Below, in pieces: positions 24,807-32,966 of a DNA stretch of 64,000 nt. The stretch is taken from positions 62,001 to 126,000 of the forward strand of contig JBJEQF010000013.1 in NCBI GenBank assembly GCA_051881615.1, written 5' to 3'. This stretch comes from CAMFTQ01 sp051881615. Lineage in GTDB: Bacteria > Bacillota > Clostridia > Oscillospirales > Acutalibacteraceae. A model generated the notes under the pieces. The model searched no databases. It saw only the letters and a program-made list of their open reading frames with translations, and was not told the DNA's origin. A program made the position numbers and the translations under genes. The stretch's first letter is position 1. Each line of letters begins with the position of its first letter.

Positions 24807-26168
24807 TTAACTCTCCATCTGATTTTTCTTGCGATTTTCAAAATCAACCATAAAGTCGGTGGTGTATGTACCGTTTACAAACTCGGGCGATGACAAAATC
24901 TCAATCTGTAAATCACGGTTATGGTCAACGCCATGTATGTTAAGCTCTGAAAGAGCCATCTTCATCTTTCTTATTGCGTGCTCACGTGTTCTTGCCTGAA
25001 CAATCAGCTTGCCTATCATTGAATCATAAAACGGCGGAATTGAGTAATCCTGATAAAGCGCTGTGTCAAATCTGACGAATGAACCGCCCGGTATGTGCAG
25101 TCTTTTGATAGTTCCGCAGCTCGGTCTGAAGTCAAGGTCGGGATTTTCAGCATTTATACGGCACTCAATAGCGTGACCGTGCAAAAACACCTCGTCCTGT
25201 GTTCTGTTAAGCTCCGCACCAGCTGCAATTCTTATCTGCCACTGAACAATATCCATACCCGTTACCATTTCGGTAACACCGTGCTCAACCTGAAGACGTG
25301 TGTTCATTTCCATAAAGTAGTAGTTGTTGTCCTTGTCAAGCAAAAATTCGATAGTGCCTGCGTTTACGTAATTAACCGCCCTTGCAGCCTTTACTGCGGC
25401 GTCCATCATACCCTGTCTGATTTCTTCTGTGATTGCAGGACTTGGGCTTTCTTCTATCAGCTTCTGGTTCTTGCGCTGAACAGAACATTCACGCTCGCCA
25501 AGGCAGAGAACTCTGCCGTATTTGTCGCACAAAATCTGCATTTCTATATGCTTTACAGGGTGCAAAAACTTTTCAAGATAGCAAGCGCCGTCACCGAAAG
25601 CACTCTGTGCTTCGCTTGATGCGGAGTTGAAAGCGTTTTCAAACTCGTCAATGCTGTTTACTCGGCGAATACCTCTTCCGCCGCCGCCCGAGCGAGCCTT
25701 GATAAGCAGAGGAAAGCCTATTCTTTCCGCTTCTTTTTTTGCAGCTTCTATATCCTCAACAACGTCACAGCCGGGAGTAACAGGTACACCGGCTTCTCGC
25801 ATTGTTTTTCTTGCCATATCCTTGTCGCCCAAAAGCGAAATCATCTCTGAGGAAGGGCCTATAAATTCAATGTTGCACTGCTCGCAAAGCGATACAAACT
25901 TTGCGTTCTCGGATAAAAGTCCGTAGCCGGGGTGAATAGCCTGTGCTCCGCTTTCGATAGCGATAGTCAGAATTGCCGCCATATTCAGGTAGCTGTCGCC
26001 TACAAAGGCTCCGCCTACACAGTAGCTTTCGTCTGCAAGCTGAACGTGCATTGAATTCTTATCTGCCTCTGAATAAATCGCAACTGTTTCAATGCCCATT
26101 TCTCGGCAGGCACGTATAATTCTTACTGCAATTTCACCGCGGTTTGCAATTAAAATTTTAGAAAACAC
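24807..26168 (-). CDS. accC: Biotin carboxylase subunit of acetyl-CoA carboxylase
   Basis: 453 residues; ATP-dependent carboxylation of biotin on AccB. ILIANRGEIAVRI start, ATP-grasp motif KARSGGGGRGIRRV, MEMNTRLQVEHGVTE, and GHAIECRINAE. Starts with GTG 26168 behind GGATGTGA. Confidence 0.97.
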   Translation of the reverse strand: MFSKILIANRGEIAVRIIRACREMGIETVAIYSEADKNSMHVQLADESYCVGGAFVGDSYLNMAAILTIAIESGAQAIHPGYGLLSENAKFVSLCEQCNIEFIGPSSEMISLLGDKDMARKTMREAGVPVTPGCDVVEDIEAAKKEAERIGFPLLIKARSGGGGRGIRRVNSIDEFENAFNSASSEAQSAFGDGACYLEKFLHPVKHIEMQILCDKYGRVLCLGERECSVQRKNQKLIEESPSPAITEEIRQGMMDAAVKAARAVNYVNAGTIEFLLDKDNNYYFMEMNTRLQVEHGVTEMVTGMDIVQWQIRIAAGAELNRTQDEVFLHGHAIECRINAENPDLDFRPSCGTIKRLHIPGGSFVRFDTALYQDYSIPPFYDSMIGKLIVQARTREHAIRKMKMALSELNIHGVDHNRDLQIEILSSPEFVNGTYTTDFMVDFENRKKNQMES

Positions 26169-26189
26169 TGTTTATTCACATCCAAGTAA

Positions 26190-26612
26190 TTATTTCTCGT
26201 TAGGCATTAGCGCAAAAGAAAACTCTCCGCTTACGCACAGCTTGCCGTCAACATAGCCTTTGGCTTCAATAAAGTAGAATGGCTCTCTTGCCTTTGTCAG
26301 CTTGCAGATGCTTTCAAGTGTGTCGCCCGGCAGTACCTTATTTTTGAACTTTACCTTGTCAAGCTTTGTAAAGTAAGGTGTGCAGTCGTGTGACTTTGTT
26401 GCAAGCATTACACAGCTTGACTGCGCCATCATTTCACAGAGAATTACACCGGGTACTACAGGGTTGCCGGGGAAATGACCGTTTAAGAAAAATTCTGTTC
26501 CCTTAACTGTGTATTTTCCTCTTGAAGTAGTTTCGTCTATTACCTCTGCTTCCTCAACAAGGAGCATATCGTTTCTGTGTGGGATAATCTTTTTGATTTC
26601 TTCCTGATTCAT
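26190..26612 (-). CDS. fabZ: 3-hydroxyacyl-ACP dehydratase FabZ
   Basis: 140 residues; hot-dog fold dehydratase of fatty-acid elongation. IPHRNDMLLV, catalytic His in LNGHFPGNPVVPGVILCEMMAQ (read in two parts), and VKFKNKVLPGD are diagnostic. ATG 26612 preferred; a GTG three codons upstream is possible. Confidence 0.95.
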   Translation of the reverse strand: MNQEEIKKIIPHRNDMLLVEEAEVIDETTSRGKYTVKGTEFFLNGHFPGNPVVPGVILCEMMAQSSCVMLATKSHDCTPYFTKLDKVKFKNKVLPGDTLESICKLTKAREPFYFIEAKGYVDGKLCVSGEFSFALMPNEK

Positions 26613-26647
26613 ACTTTTCACTCACTTTCAATTTGCAACGGTATAGC

Positions 26648-27103
26648 TTATTTTATATAGAAAAGCGTCTGACCGTACTCGATGATGTCGCCGTTTTTAA
26701 CGCAGATTTCTGTAATTGTACCGCCCTGCTCTGCTGTGATTTCGTTCATAAGCTTCATAGCCTCGATAATGCAGAGTGTGTCGCCCTCTTTTACTGTTGA
26801 GCCGACTGATACATACGGCTTTGCATCAGGTGACGGAGCTGCATAGAATACGCCTACCATCGGAGCCTTAACAGGAGTACCCTGCGGCTCTGCGCTCTGC
26901 TGGGGTGCAGACTCAACAACAGGCTGAGGTGCAGCAGGCACACTTACTACAGGGGCAGACTCTGCCGCTACTACAACAGGAGCAGACTGTATTTCTCTTT
27001 TAATTGAAATTGTTTCGCCGTTTTCGGCTACTATCTTAAATGATGAAAGTGTTGATTTGTCAACAGCCTCAATAAGCTCCTTAAGCTCGTTAATTGAATA
27101 CAT
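26648..27103 (-). CDS. accB: Biotin carboxyl carrier protein of acetyl-CoA carboxylase
   Basis: 151 residues. A short N-terminal domain, an Ala/Pro/Val-rich flexible linker (about 40-75) and the biotinyl domain with IIEAMKLMNEI; Lys117 is the biotin site. GAGGT precedes the start. Confidence 0.96.
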   Translation of the reverse strand: MYSINELKELIEAVDKSTLSSFKIVAENGETISIKREIQSAPVVVAAESAPVVSVPAAPQPVVESAPQQSAEPQGTPVKAPMVGVFYAAPSPDAKPYVSVGSTVKEGDTLCIIEAMKLMNEITAEQGGTITEICVKNGDIIEYGQTLFYIK

Positions 27104-27114
27104 AATACCTCACC

Positions 27115-28341
27115 TTATGCCTTTCTGAAAACTATACAAGCATTGTGTCCGCCAAAGCCGAGGCTTGTAGAAACGGAAACGTTGATATCTCTTTCCTTAG
27201 CCTTGTTAGGTGTGTAGTCAAGATCACATTCCTCGTCAGGCTCGCTGTAGTTGATTGTCGGAGGAATAACACCGTTGTAAAGAGCAAGTGTTGCGATTAC
27301 GCCCTCTACACCGCCGGCAGCGCCGAGCATATGACCTGTCATAGACTTTGTTGAGCTTACGCTTATATCCTTAGCCTTTTCGCCTAAAACAAGCTTGAAT
27401 GCCTTTGTTTCACTGCGGTCGTTAGGGCCTGTGCTTGTGCCGTGTGCGTTGATGTAGATTGTATCCTCGTCACAAACGCCTGCTTCCTCAAAGGCTGCTC
27501 TTACTGCACGTGCAGGACCTTCTGCTGTCGGGTCGGGAGCTGTAATGTGATGAGCGTCACAGCTGTTGCCGTAGCCGCAGATTTCTGCGTAAATCTTTGC
27601 ACCCCTTGCCTTTGCGTGTTCGTATTCCTCTAATATCATAACGCCTGCGCCCTCGCCCATTATAAAGCCGTCACGGTTTTTATCAAAGGGTCGGCAGGCA
27701 GTTTTCGGGTCGTCATTTGATGAAAGCGCCTTCATATTGCTGAATCCCGCAATAGCAAGCGGAGTAACGGCTGCCTCTGCACCGCCTGTGATAATAGCGT
27801 CAGCGTAGCCGTGCTTTATAGCGTGGAAGGCCTCGCCGATTGAGTGCGTACCTGTTGCACAGGCTGTAACTACCGGCAGACAAACGCCCTTTGCGTTAAA
27901 TCTGATTGCAATAGTACCTGCCGCAATATTGCCGATCATCATAGGAATAAAGAACGGAGAAACCTTTCTTGCACCGCCCCTGTCCATACCGAGTGTGTTC
28001 TCTACAAATGTGTTGATACCGCCGATGCCTGCGCCTACGTAAACGCCGAAGCGCTCAGGCTCGATATTATTTTCAATGCCGCTGTCCTTTACTGCCTGAG
28101 TAGCCGCCGCTACTGCATACTGGGTGAAAAGCTCTGTTTTTCTAAGCTCTTTTTTCTCTATATATAAAGTGGGATCAAAATTTTTAACCTCGCCTGCAAT
28201 TTTCACCTTAAGATCGTCTGTGTCAAATTTTGTAATATAATCAATTCCGCTTTCGCCGTTTTTGAGTGCTGTCCACATACTCTCTACATCGTTGCCGACA
28301 GGTGTGACTGCGCCAAGACCTGTTACTACTACTCTTCTCAT
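27115..28341 (-). CDS. fabF: Beta-ketoacyl-ACP synthase II
   Basis: 408 residues; condenses malonyl-ACP with acyl-ACP. Catalytic Cys in VTACATGTHSIG, His in NAHGTSTGPND and His in KSMTGHMLGAAGG, plus the C-terminal NVSVSTSLGFGGHNA. Full length. Confidence 0.97.
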   Translation of the reverse strand: MRRVVVTGLGAVTPVGNDVESMWTALKNGESGIDYITKFDTDDLKVKIAGEVKNFDPTLYIEKKELRKTELFTQYAVAAATQAVKDSGIENNIEPERFGVYVGAGIGGINTFVENTLGMDRGGARKVSPFFIPMMIGNIAAGTIAIRFNAKGVCLPVVTACATGTHSIGEAFHAIKHGYADAIITGGAEAAVTPLAIAGFSNMKALSSNDDPKTACRPFDKNRDGFIMGEGAGVMILEEYEHAKARGAKIYAEICGYGNSCDAHHITAPDPTAEGPARAVRAAFEEAGVCDEDTIYINAHGTSTGPNDRSETKAFKLVLGEKAKDISVSSTKSMTGHMLGAAGGVEGVIATLALYNGVIPPTINYSEPDEECDLDYTPNKAKERDINVSVSTSLGFGGHNACIVFRKA

Positions 28342-28374
28342 TAGACTTCTCCTTTACACTGTTTGTAAGACAAT

Positions 28375-28400
28375 ACCGCACAGCAGTTATATTGTGCGGT
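28375..28400 (-). other. Hairpin in the fabG-fabF gap
   Basis: ACCGCACA / TGTGCGGT stem with a 10-nt loop in the only sizeable intra-operon gap (72 bp). It lacks a T run in the direction of transcription, so it is more likely an mRNA-processing or stability element or a weak attenuator. Confidence 0.35.
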
Positions 28401-28413
28401 GCAAAAAATATAA

Positions 28414-29157
28414 TTACATAGCCATACCGCCGTCAACACGGATAACCTCGCCTGTAATATAAGACGCCTCGTCAGAAGCTAAAAATGCGATAGCCTTTGC
28501 TACGTCCTCAGGCTTGCCCATTTCTCTCATAGGGATAGAATCGGCAATCTGCTTTTTAACCTTATCTGACAGAACGCTTGTCATATCTGTTGCAATAAAG
28601 CCCGGTGCTACTGCGTTGCAGGTGATACCTCTGGGAGCTAATTCCTTTGCAACCGATTTTGTCAGACCGATAATGCCTGCCTTTGAGCTTGCATAATTTG
28701 CCTGACCTGCGTTGCCGTTAAGACCAACAACAGAAGCTACGTTTACAATTCTGCCGCTTCTCTTTTTCATAAAATGAGAATATGTTGCCTTAATCATATT
28801 GTAGGTGCCCTTGAGGTTTACGGCGATTACTGCGTCAAAGTCCGTCTCCTCCATTCGTAATACAAGCTTATCCTTTGTGATGCCTGCATTGTTTACAAGA
28901 ATGTCAACACCGCCGAACTCTTCAATAATTTTCTCTATAGTTGCGTTTACCTGCTCTGATTTTGAAACATCACAGACATAAACCTCGCACTTTACGCCGA
29001 GCTGTTCGATTTTTTCCTTTGTTGCAAGTGCTTCCTCCTCGGGGCCTACATAAGGGATTGCAATATTTGCGCCGTTTTGTGCAAGCTTGTATGCAACGGC
29101 TGCGCCGATTCCTCTTGAGCCGCCTGTTACAACGGCAGTCTTATTTTCCATTGACAT
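28414..29157 (-). CDS. fabG: 3-oxoacyl-ACP reductase
   Basis: 247-residue short-chain dehydrogenase using NADPH. TGGSRGIGAAVAYKLA cofactor motif, NNAGITKD, catalytic Ser/Tyr/Lys in NVASVVGLNG and YASSKAG, and a typical FabG C-terminus ITGEVIRVDGGMAM. GGAGGAG precedes ATG 29157. Confidence 0.96.
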   Translation of the reverse strand: MSMENKTAVVTGGSRGIGAAVAYKLAQNGANIAIPYVGPEEEALATKEKIEQLGVKCEVYVCDVSKSEQVNATIEKIIEEFGGVDILVNNAGITKDKLVLRMEETDFDAVIAVNLKGTYNMIKATYSHFMKKRSGRIVNVASVVGLNGNAGQANYASSKAGIIGLTKSVAKELAPRGITCNAVAPGFIATDMTSVLSDKVKKQIADSIPMREMGKPEDVAKAIAFLASDEASYITGEVIRVDGGMAM

Positions 29158-29177
29158 AATGTTCTCCTCCGTTTTAA

Positions 29178-30080
29178 TCAGATTTCAAGTGCGTCAAGGT
29201 CTGCTTTATTTTCAACCTTAACAGCCGTTACATTCTCGTTGATTTTCTTTATAAGTCCCACAAGCGTTTTGCCTACTCCTACCTCGATAAACGTATCTAC
29301 GCCCTGCTCGATAAGGTTTTCGACAGTTTTCTGCCACCTTACGGGGTTTTCAACCTGTTTTGTCAAAAGCTCTTTCATATCTCCGCTGTAAGGCTCTGCC
29401 GTATAGTTTGCGTAAACAGGGATTTCAGGCTCTGAAAGCTCTACATTTTCAAGATATTCCGACAGTCCCTTTGCAGCCTCGCTCATAAACGGTGAGTGGA
29501 AAGCTCCGCTTACTGCAAGCTGCTTTGCTCTGCCCTTGGCTTCCTTAACTGCGTCTAAAAGTGCTGGGATATTTTCTTCCTTTGTTGCTACAACCGTCTG
29601 TGCAGGACTGTTGTAGTTTACAGGGTATGTATAGTCAAATTTACCGCAGATTTCTTCTACCTGTTCTGCTGTCAGCTTCATAACAGCTGCCATTGCGCCC
29701 TTATTCTTATTTGCGGCATCGTCCATAAGCTCTGCTCGTTTGCACACAAGCTTGAATGCTTCTTCATAAGAAAGCATACCGCTAAAGCCGGCAGCTGCAA
29801 TCTCTCCCAGAGAAAAGCCAGCCACAAAATCAGGCTTTATGCCCTTTTCGGCAACAGCCGCCGCTGCCGCCAAATCTGCCGTAAATACACAGGGCTGAGT
29901 GTTTATTGTCTGTGAAAGCTCCTCTATACTGCCCTCAAAGCACTGAGCAGACGTACCCTCACGCAAGCTGTCAGCCATATCAAAAACTGCCTTTGCCGCA
30001 GGCGAGCAGTCGTAAAGCTCCTTGCCCATTCCTGTGTACTGTGCGCCCTGTCCCGAGAAAACTAATGCTATTTTACCCAT
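29178..30080 (-). CDS. fabD: Malonyl-CoA:ACP transacylase
   Basis: 300 residues; loads malonyl groups onto acyl carrier protein. VFSGQGAQYTGMGKEL start, nucleophile Ser in GFSLGEIAAAGFSG, catalytic His in SGAFHSPFM. Overlaps the fabK end by 13 bp. Confidence 0.96.
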   Translation of the reverse strand: MGKIALVFSGQGAQYTGMGKELYDCSPAAKAVFDMADSLREGTSAQCFEGSIEELSQTINTQPCVFTADLAAAAAVAEKGIKPDFVAGFSLGEIAAAGFSGMLSYEEAFKLVCKRAELMDDAANKNKGAMAAVMKLTAEQVEEICGKFDYTYPVNYNSPAQTVVATKEENIPALLDAVKEAKGRAKQLAVSGAFHSPFMSEAAKGLSEYLENVELSEPEIPVYANYTAEPYSGDMKELLTKQVENPVRWQKTVENLIEQGVDTFIEVGVGKTLVGLIKKINENVTAVKVENKADLDALEI

Positions 30081-31018
30081 TTTGTCGCACCGCCTAACAC
30101 TTCTTCTGCCTTTGTGAACAGATCAACAATAATATCTCTTGCAGGCTCTTCCTTTTTAACCATAGAGGCTACCTGTCCTGCAAGCACACAGCCGTCAGAT
30201 ACGTTGCCCTCACGTGCCGCAAGTCTGAGCTTGCCTGCGCCCATTTGTTCAAGGGTTTCATCGTCAAAGTTAGTTCTGTCATACTCAGCCTTCTGATATT
30301 CTCTTACGAAAGAGTTTTTAATTGAACGAACAGGGTGACCTAAACGCTTGCCTGTTACAACTGTGTCAATATCCTTTGCCTTAATAATCTTATCCTTATA
30401 TTCCTGAGCGATAGTACATTCATTTGCAACAAGGAAGCGTGTGCCTACCTGAATGCCTACTGCGCCAAGCATAAATGCCGCCGCAACCTGTCTGCCGTCT
30501 GCAATACCGCCTGCGGCAATTACAGGGATAGATACAGCGTCAACCACCTGCGGAACAAGTGCCATTGTGGTGAGATCGCCGACGTGACCGCCGCTTTCGC
30601 CGCCCTCTGCAATTACTGCAAAAGCACCGAGCTTTTCCATTCTCTTTGCAAGTGCGACTGACGGAACAACAGGGATAACCTTGATTCCTGCTTCAAGCCA
30701 CTTTTCCATATATTTACCGGGGTTGCCGGCACCTGTTGTTACTATTTTTATGCCCTCTTCCACAACAACGTCTGCTACCTCATCGGCAAAAGGGCTCATA
30801 AGCATAATATTTACGCCGAAAGGCTTGTCCGTTAATTCCTTTGCTTTTCTGATTTCTTCTCTTAATTGTTCTCCGTTTGAGTTCATAGCGGCGATAAGTC
30901 CCAAGCCGCCTGCATTTGAAACGCCTGCCGCAAGAGATGCGTCAGCTACCCATGCCATACCGCCCTGAAAAATAGGAAATTCAAGACCTAAGCTTTGATC
31001 GATAACAGTTGAAATCAT
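30068..31018 (-). CDS. fabK: Enoyl-ACP reductase FabK (FMN-dependent)
   Basis: 316 residues; nitronate monooxygenase-like TIM barrel that reduces enoyl-ACP with FMN and NADH, replacing FabI. FPIFQGGMAWVADASLA start, VIAEGGESGGHVG, PVIAAGGIADGRQVAAAFMLG and QVGTRFLVANEC phosphate-binding region. ATG 31018 follows AAAGGAGAT; the longer in-frame reading upstream is the intergenic leader. FabK is the usual isozyme in clostridial fab operons. Confidence 0.95.
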   Translation of the reverse strand: MISTVIDQSLGLEFPIFQGGMAWVADASLAAGVSNAGGLGLIAAMNSNGEQLREEIRKAKELTDKPFGVNIMLMSPFADEVADVVVEEGIKIVTTGAGNPGKYMEKWLEAGIKVIPVVPSVALAKRMEKLGAFAVIAEGGESGGHVGDLTTMALVPQVVDAVSIPVIAAGGIADGRQVAAAFMLGAVGIQVGTRFLVANECTIAQEYKDKIIKAKDIDTVVTGKRLGHPVRSIKNSFVREYQKAEYDRTNFDDETLEQMGAGKLRLAAREGNVSDGCVLAGQVASMVKKEEPARDIIVDLFTKAEEVLGGATKWVK

Positions 31019-31044
31019 ATGTATATCTCCTTTAACCTTATAAA

Positions 31045-32007
31045 TTACTTGCCCCAGCGTATAACACAGCTGCCTGTTGTCAGACCGCCGCCAAACGCAC
31101 ACATAGCAATTATATCGCCCTTTTTGAATTTGCCTGCCTTGTTTGCCTCGTCAAGCACTATCGGCATACAGCCGGCTGACGTGTTGCCGTAATTCTGAAT
31201 GTTGCAAAGATAATTTTCACGAGGAACAGCGCCGAGTCTTTCGGCGGCTGCGTCAATAATTCTTAAATTAGCCTGATGAGGTACAACGTAGGTTACGTCC
31301 TCCATTGTAAGACCTGCGTCCTTTACAGCCTTGCGGATACCGCGAACCATTGAGGTTACTGCGAACTTATAAACCTCGTTGCCGTTCATATGGATATGAG
31401 GTTTTTCCGACTCGTGCTTAAAAAACGGAGAGCAGTTTTCACCGTGAGGTGCATACAGAACGTCGGGATTGCCCTTTGCCGTTGTATGAATTGAAAGCAA
31501 ATCATCGCCTTCGCCTAAAACAACTGCGCCACCGCCGTCACCGAACAGTACGCAGGTTGAGCGATCCTCCCAGTTTGTGATATTGGAAAGGTTTTCAAAG
31601 CCTACAACAAGAACCTTTTTCACCTTACCGCTTGAGAAGAAGGAATCTGCGACATCAAGCGCATAAACAAACCCCGAGCAAGCGGCGTTTACGTCAAAGG
31701 CAGGGCATCCTGCGCCGATTTTGCTTTGAATAACACAAGCCTGACTCGGAGTGATATATTCACCTCTTAATGTTGCGCAGATGATAAGGTCAAGCTCCTT
31801 GGGGTCAACCTTTGCCTCGTCAAGAGCTTTTAATGAGGCTTCAACGGTGAGGTCGGTAATAGTTTCGGTTGTGCAGATACGGCGCTGTTGAATTCCTGTT
31901 CTGGTGCGAATCCATTCATCGCTTGTATCAACAATTTTCGACATTTCGTCATTTGTCATGGCGTACTCAGGCACTGCCATACCTGTTCCCAGAATTGTAA
32001 AGCTCAT
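31045..32007 (-). CDS. fabH: Beta-ketoacyl-ACP synthase III
   Basis: 320 residues; starts fatty-acid synthesis by condensing acetyl-CoA (or branched acyl-CoA) with malonyl-ACP. Catalytic Cys in DVNAACSGFVYAL, His in VVPHQANLRIIDA and Asn in NYGNTSAGC. ATG 32007 follows GGAGGAT. First gene of the operon. Confidence 0.97.
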   Translation of the reverse strand: MSFTILGTGMAVPEYAMTNDEMSKIVDTSDEWIRTRTGIQQRRICTTETITDLTVEASLKALDEAKVDPKELDLIICATLRGEYITPSQACVIQSKIGAGCPAFDVNAACSGFVYALDVADSFFSSGKVKKVLVVGFENLSNITNWEDRSTCVLFGDGGGAVVLGEGDDLLSIHTTAKGNPDVLYAPHGENCSPFFKHESEKPHIHMNGNEVYKFAVTSMVRGIRKAVKDAGLTMEDVTYVVPHQANLRIIDAAAERLGAVPRENYLCNIQNYGNTSAGCMPIVLDEANKAGKFKKGDIIAMCAFGGGLTTGSCVIRWGK

Positions 32008-32188
32008 CTTAATCCTCCGTTTTTCTATTCTTTTTTTAAAACGTATTGTCTTTTTGTAAGTCCGAGCCTTGGCTAAACAGCACAAGACCACAGGCAATGC
32101 GGAAAATATGCAGGCAAGCCGTACACTTAATTTATAAATGCCGATTGTACGGTATTGGCTATACTACCGCCATTGTCTTAACATTGTA

Positions 32189-32217
32189 ATTTTACCCTAA
32201 TTAAGGAGTAAAGTCAA
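32189..32217 (-). promoter_or_regulatory. Promoter of the fatty-acid operon with ~175-nt leader
   Basis: On the minus strand TTGACT (32212-32217), 17 bp, TAAAAT (32189-32194). Transcription would begin near 32182, leaving about 175 nt before fabH. I see no standard riboswitch or T-box in the leader and no fabT or fapR gene upstream. The rest of the gap to 32370 is AT-rich and empty. Confidence 0.65.
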
Positions 32218-32369
32218 CCGAAACATGACAATTTATGGCGATAGTTATCAAAAAGAATAAAGGCTATGCTGTTTTTATACTTTATATCTGCTGTTAAATA
32301 ATTGCGCATTACAAATTTAATTTACATTAAATAACATTGCATATTCAATATACATCTCAGACACAGCTA

Positions 32370-32403
32370 TAAAAAAGCCTGCCCGTATGCCTTGGGCAAG
32401 CCT
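32370..32403 (-). terminator. Terminator of the BofC-like gene
   Basis: On the minus strand AGGCTTGCCC / GGGCAGGCTT pairs fully if G-U pairs are allowed, 9-nt loop, then TTTTTTAT. Confidence 0.75.
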
Positions 32404-32418
32404 CTTAAGATAAGCCAA

Positions 32419-32727
32419 TCAACTGCAAAAATCCTCAAGCAGTCTTCTTTTATTATTTTCTCCCACAACCTTTATTCCTTTTTCAAGCTGTTTTCTGTCG
32501 CTTTCAGGCAAAACGCTTACGGCGGAATCCTCTATAATTTGTGACGCTCCGCTGTATTTATCGTAAACTACAATTTTATCATTTTCGCTTTTAAGTATAT
32601 AAACAGGCTCTGTTGCAGGCACTGTATTCTCTGCCTGTTTGCCGTCCTCTAAGGCAGGCGTTAACGCAAGAGTAATCACAAGACATACAGACACAACTAT
32701 TATTGTAAAAATTATCATTTTTTTCAA
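32419..32727 (-). CDS. BofC C-terminal domain-like membrane-anchored protein
   Basis: 102 residues starting at TTG 32727 behind GGAGAG. One N-terminal membrane helix (about 4-24), an extracytoplasmic spacer, then VYILKSENDKIVVYD, VSVLPESDRKQLEKGIKV and the ending RRLLEDFCS. This small domain, with the closing LLEDF(S) motif, occurs in many Clostridia and is annotated after the C-terminal part of BofC, a forespore intermembrane-space protein in Bacillus. Whether this short form has a spore role is unknown. Confidence 0.6.
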   Translation of the reverse strand: MKKMIIFTIIVVSVCLVITLALTPALEDGKQAENTVPATEPVYILKSENDKIVVYDKYSGASQIIEDSAVSVLPESDRKQLEKGIKVVGENNKRRLLEDFCS

Positions 32728-32966
32728 AAGAACTCTCCCTTTCGCAGTAAGGTGGATGCGGTTTTGCCTATATTATCTGCCAAAGGCTGACAATTATACA
32801 CGTGCAAAAGACGCAAAACGGACGAAATAATAAAAAAATTTGCATAAAAATTGCATTAAAACTGAAAAAGGGATTTATTTTTCTGAATAATAGTGGTATA
32901 ATCATCTTAATCATATGCTTGTAATTCATAGTTTTATTTATTTTTGAAATTACGGGAGGTCGGAAA

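Noticed and set aside
32008..32097. N-terminal extension of FabH to a TTG at 32097
   Set aside because: It adds a basic stretch not found in FabH and lacks a ribosome binding site; GGAGGAT is correctly placed before ATG 32007.
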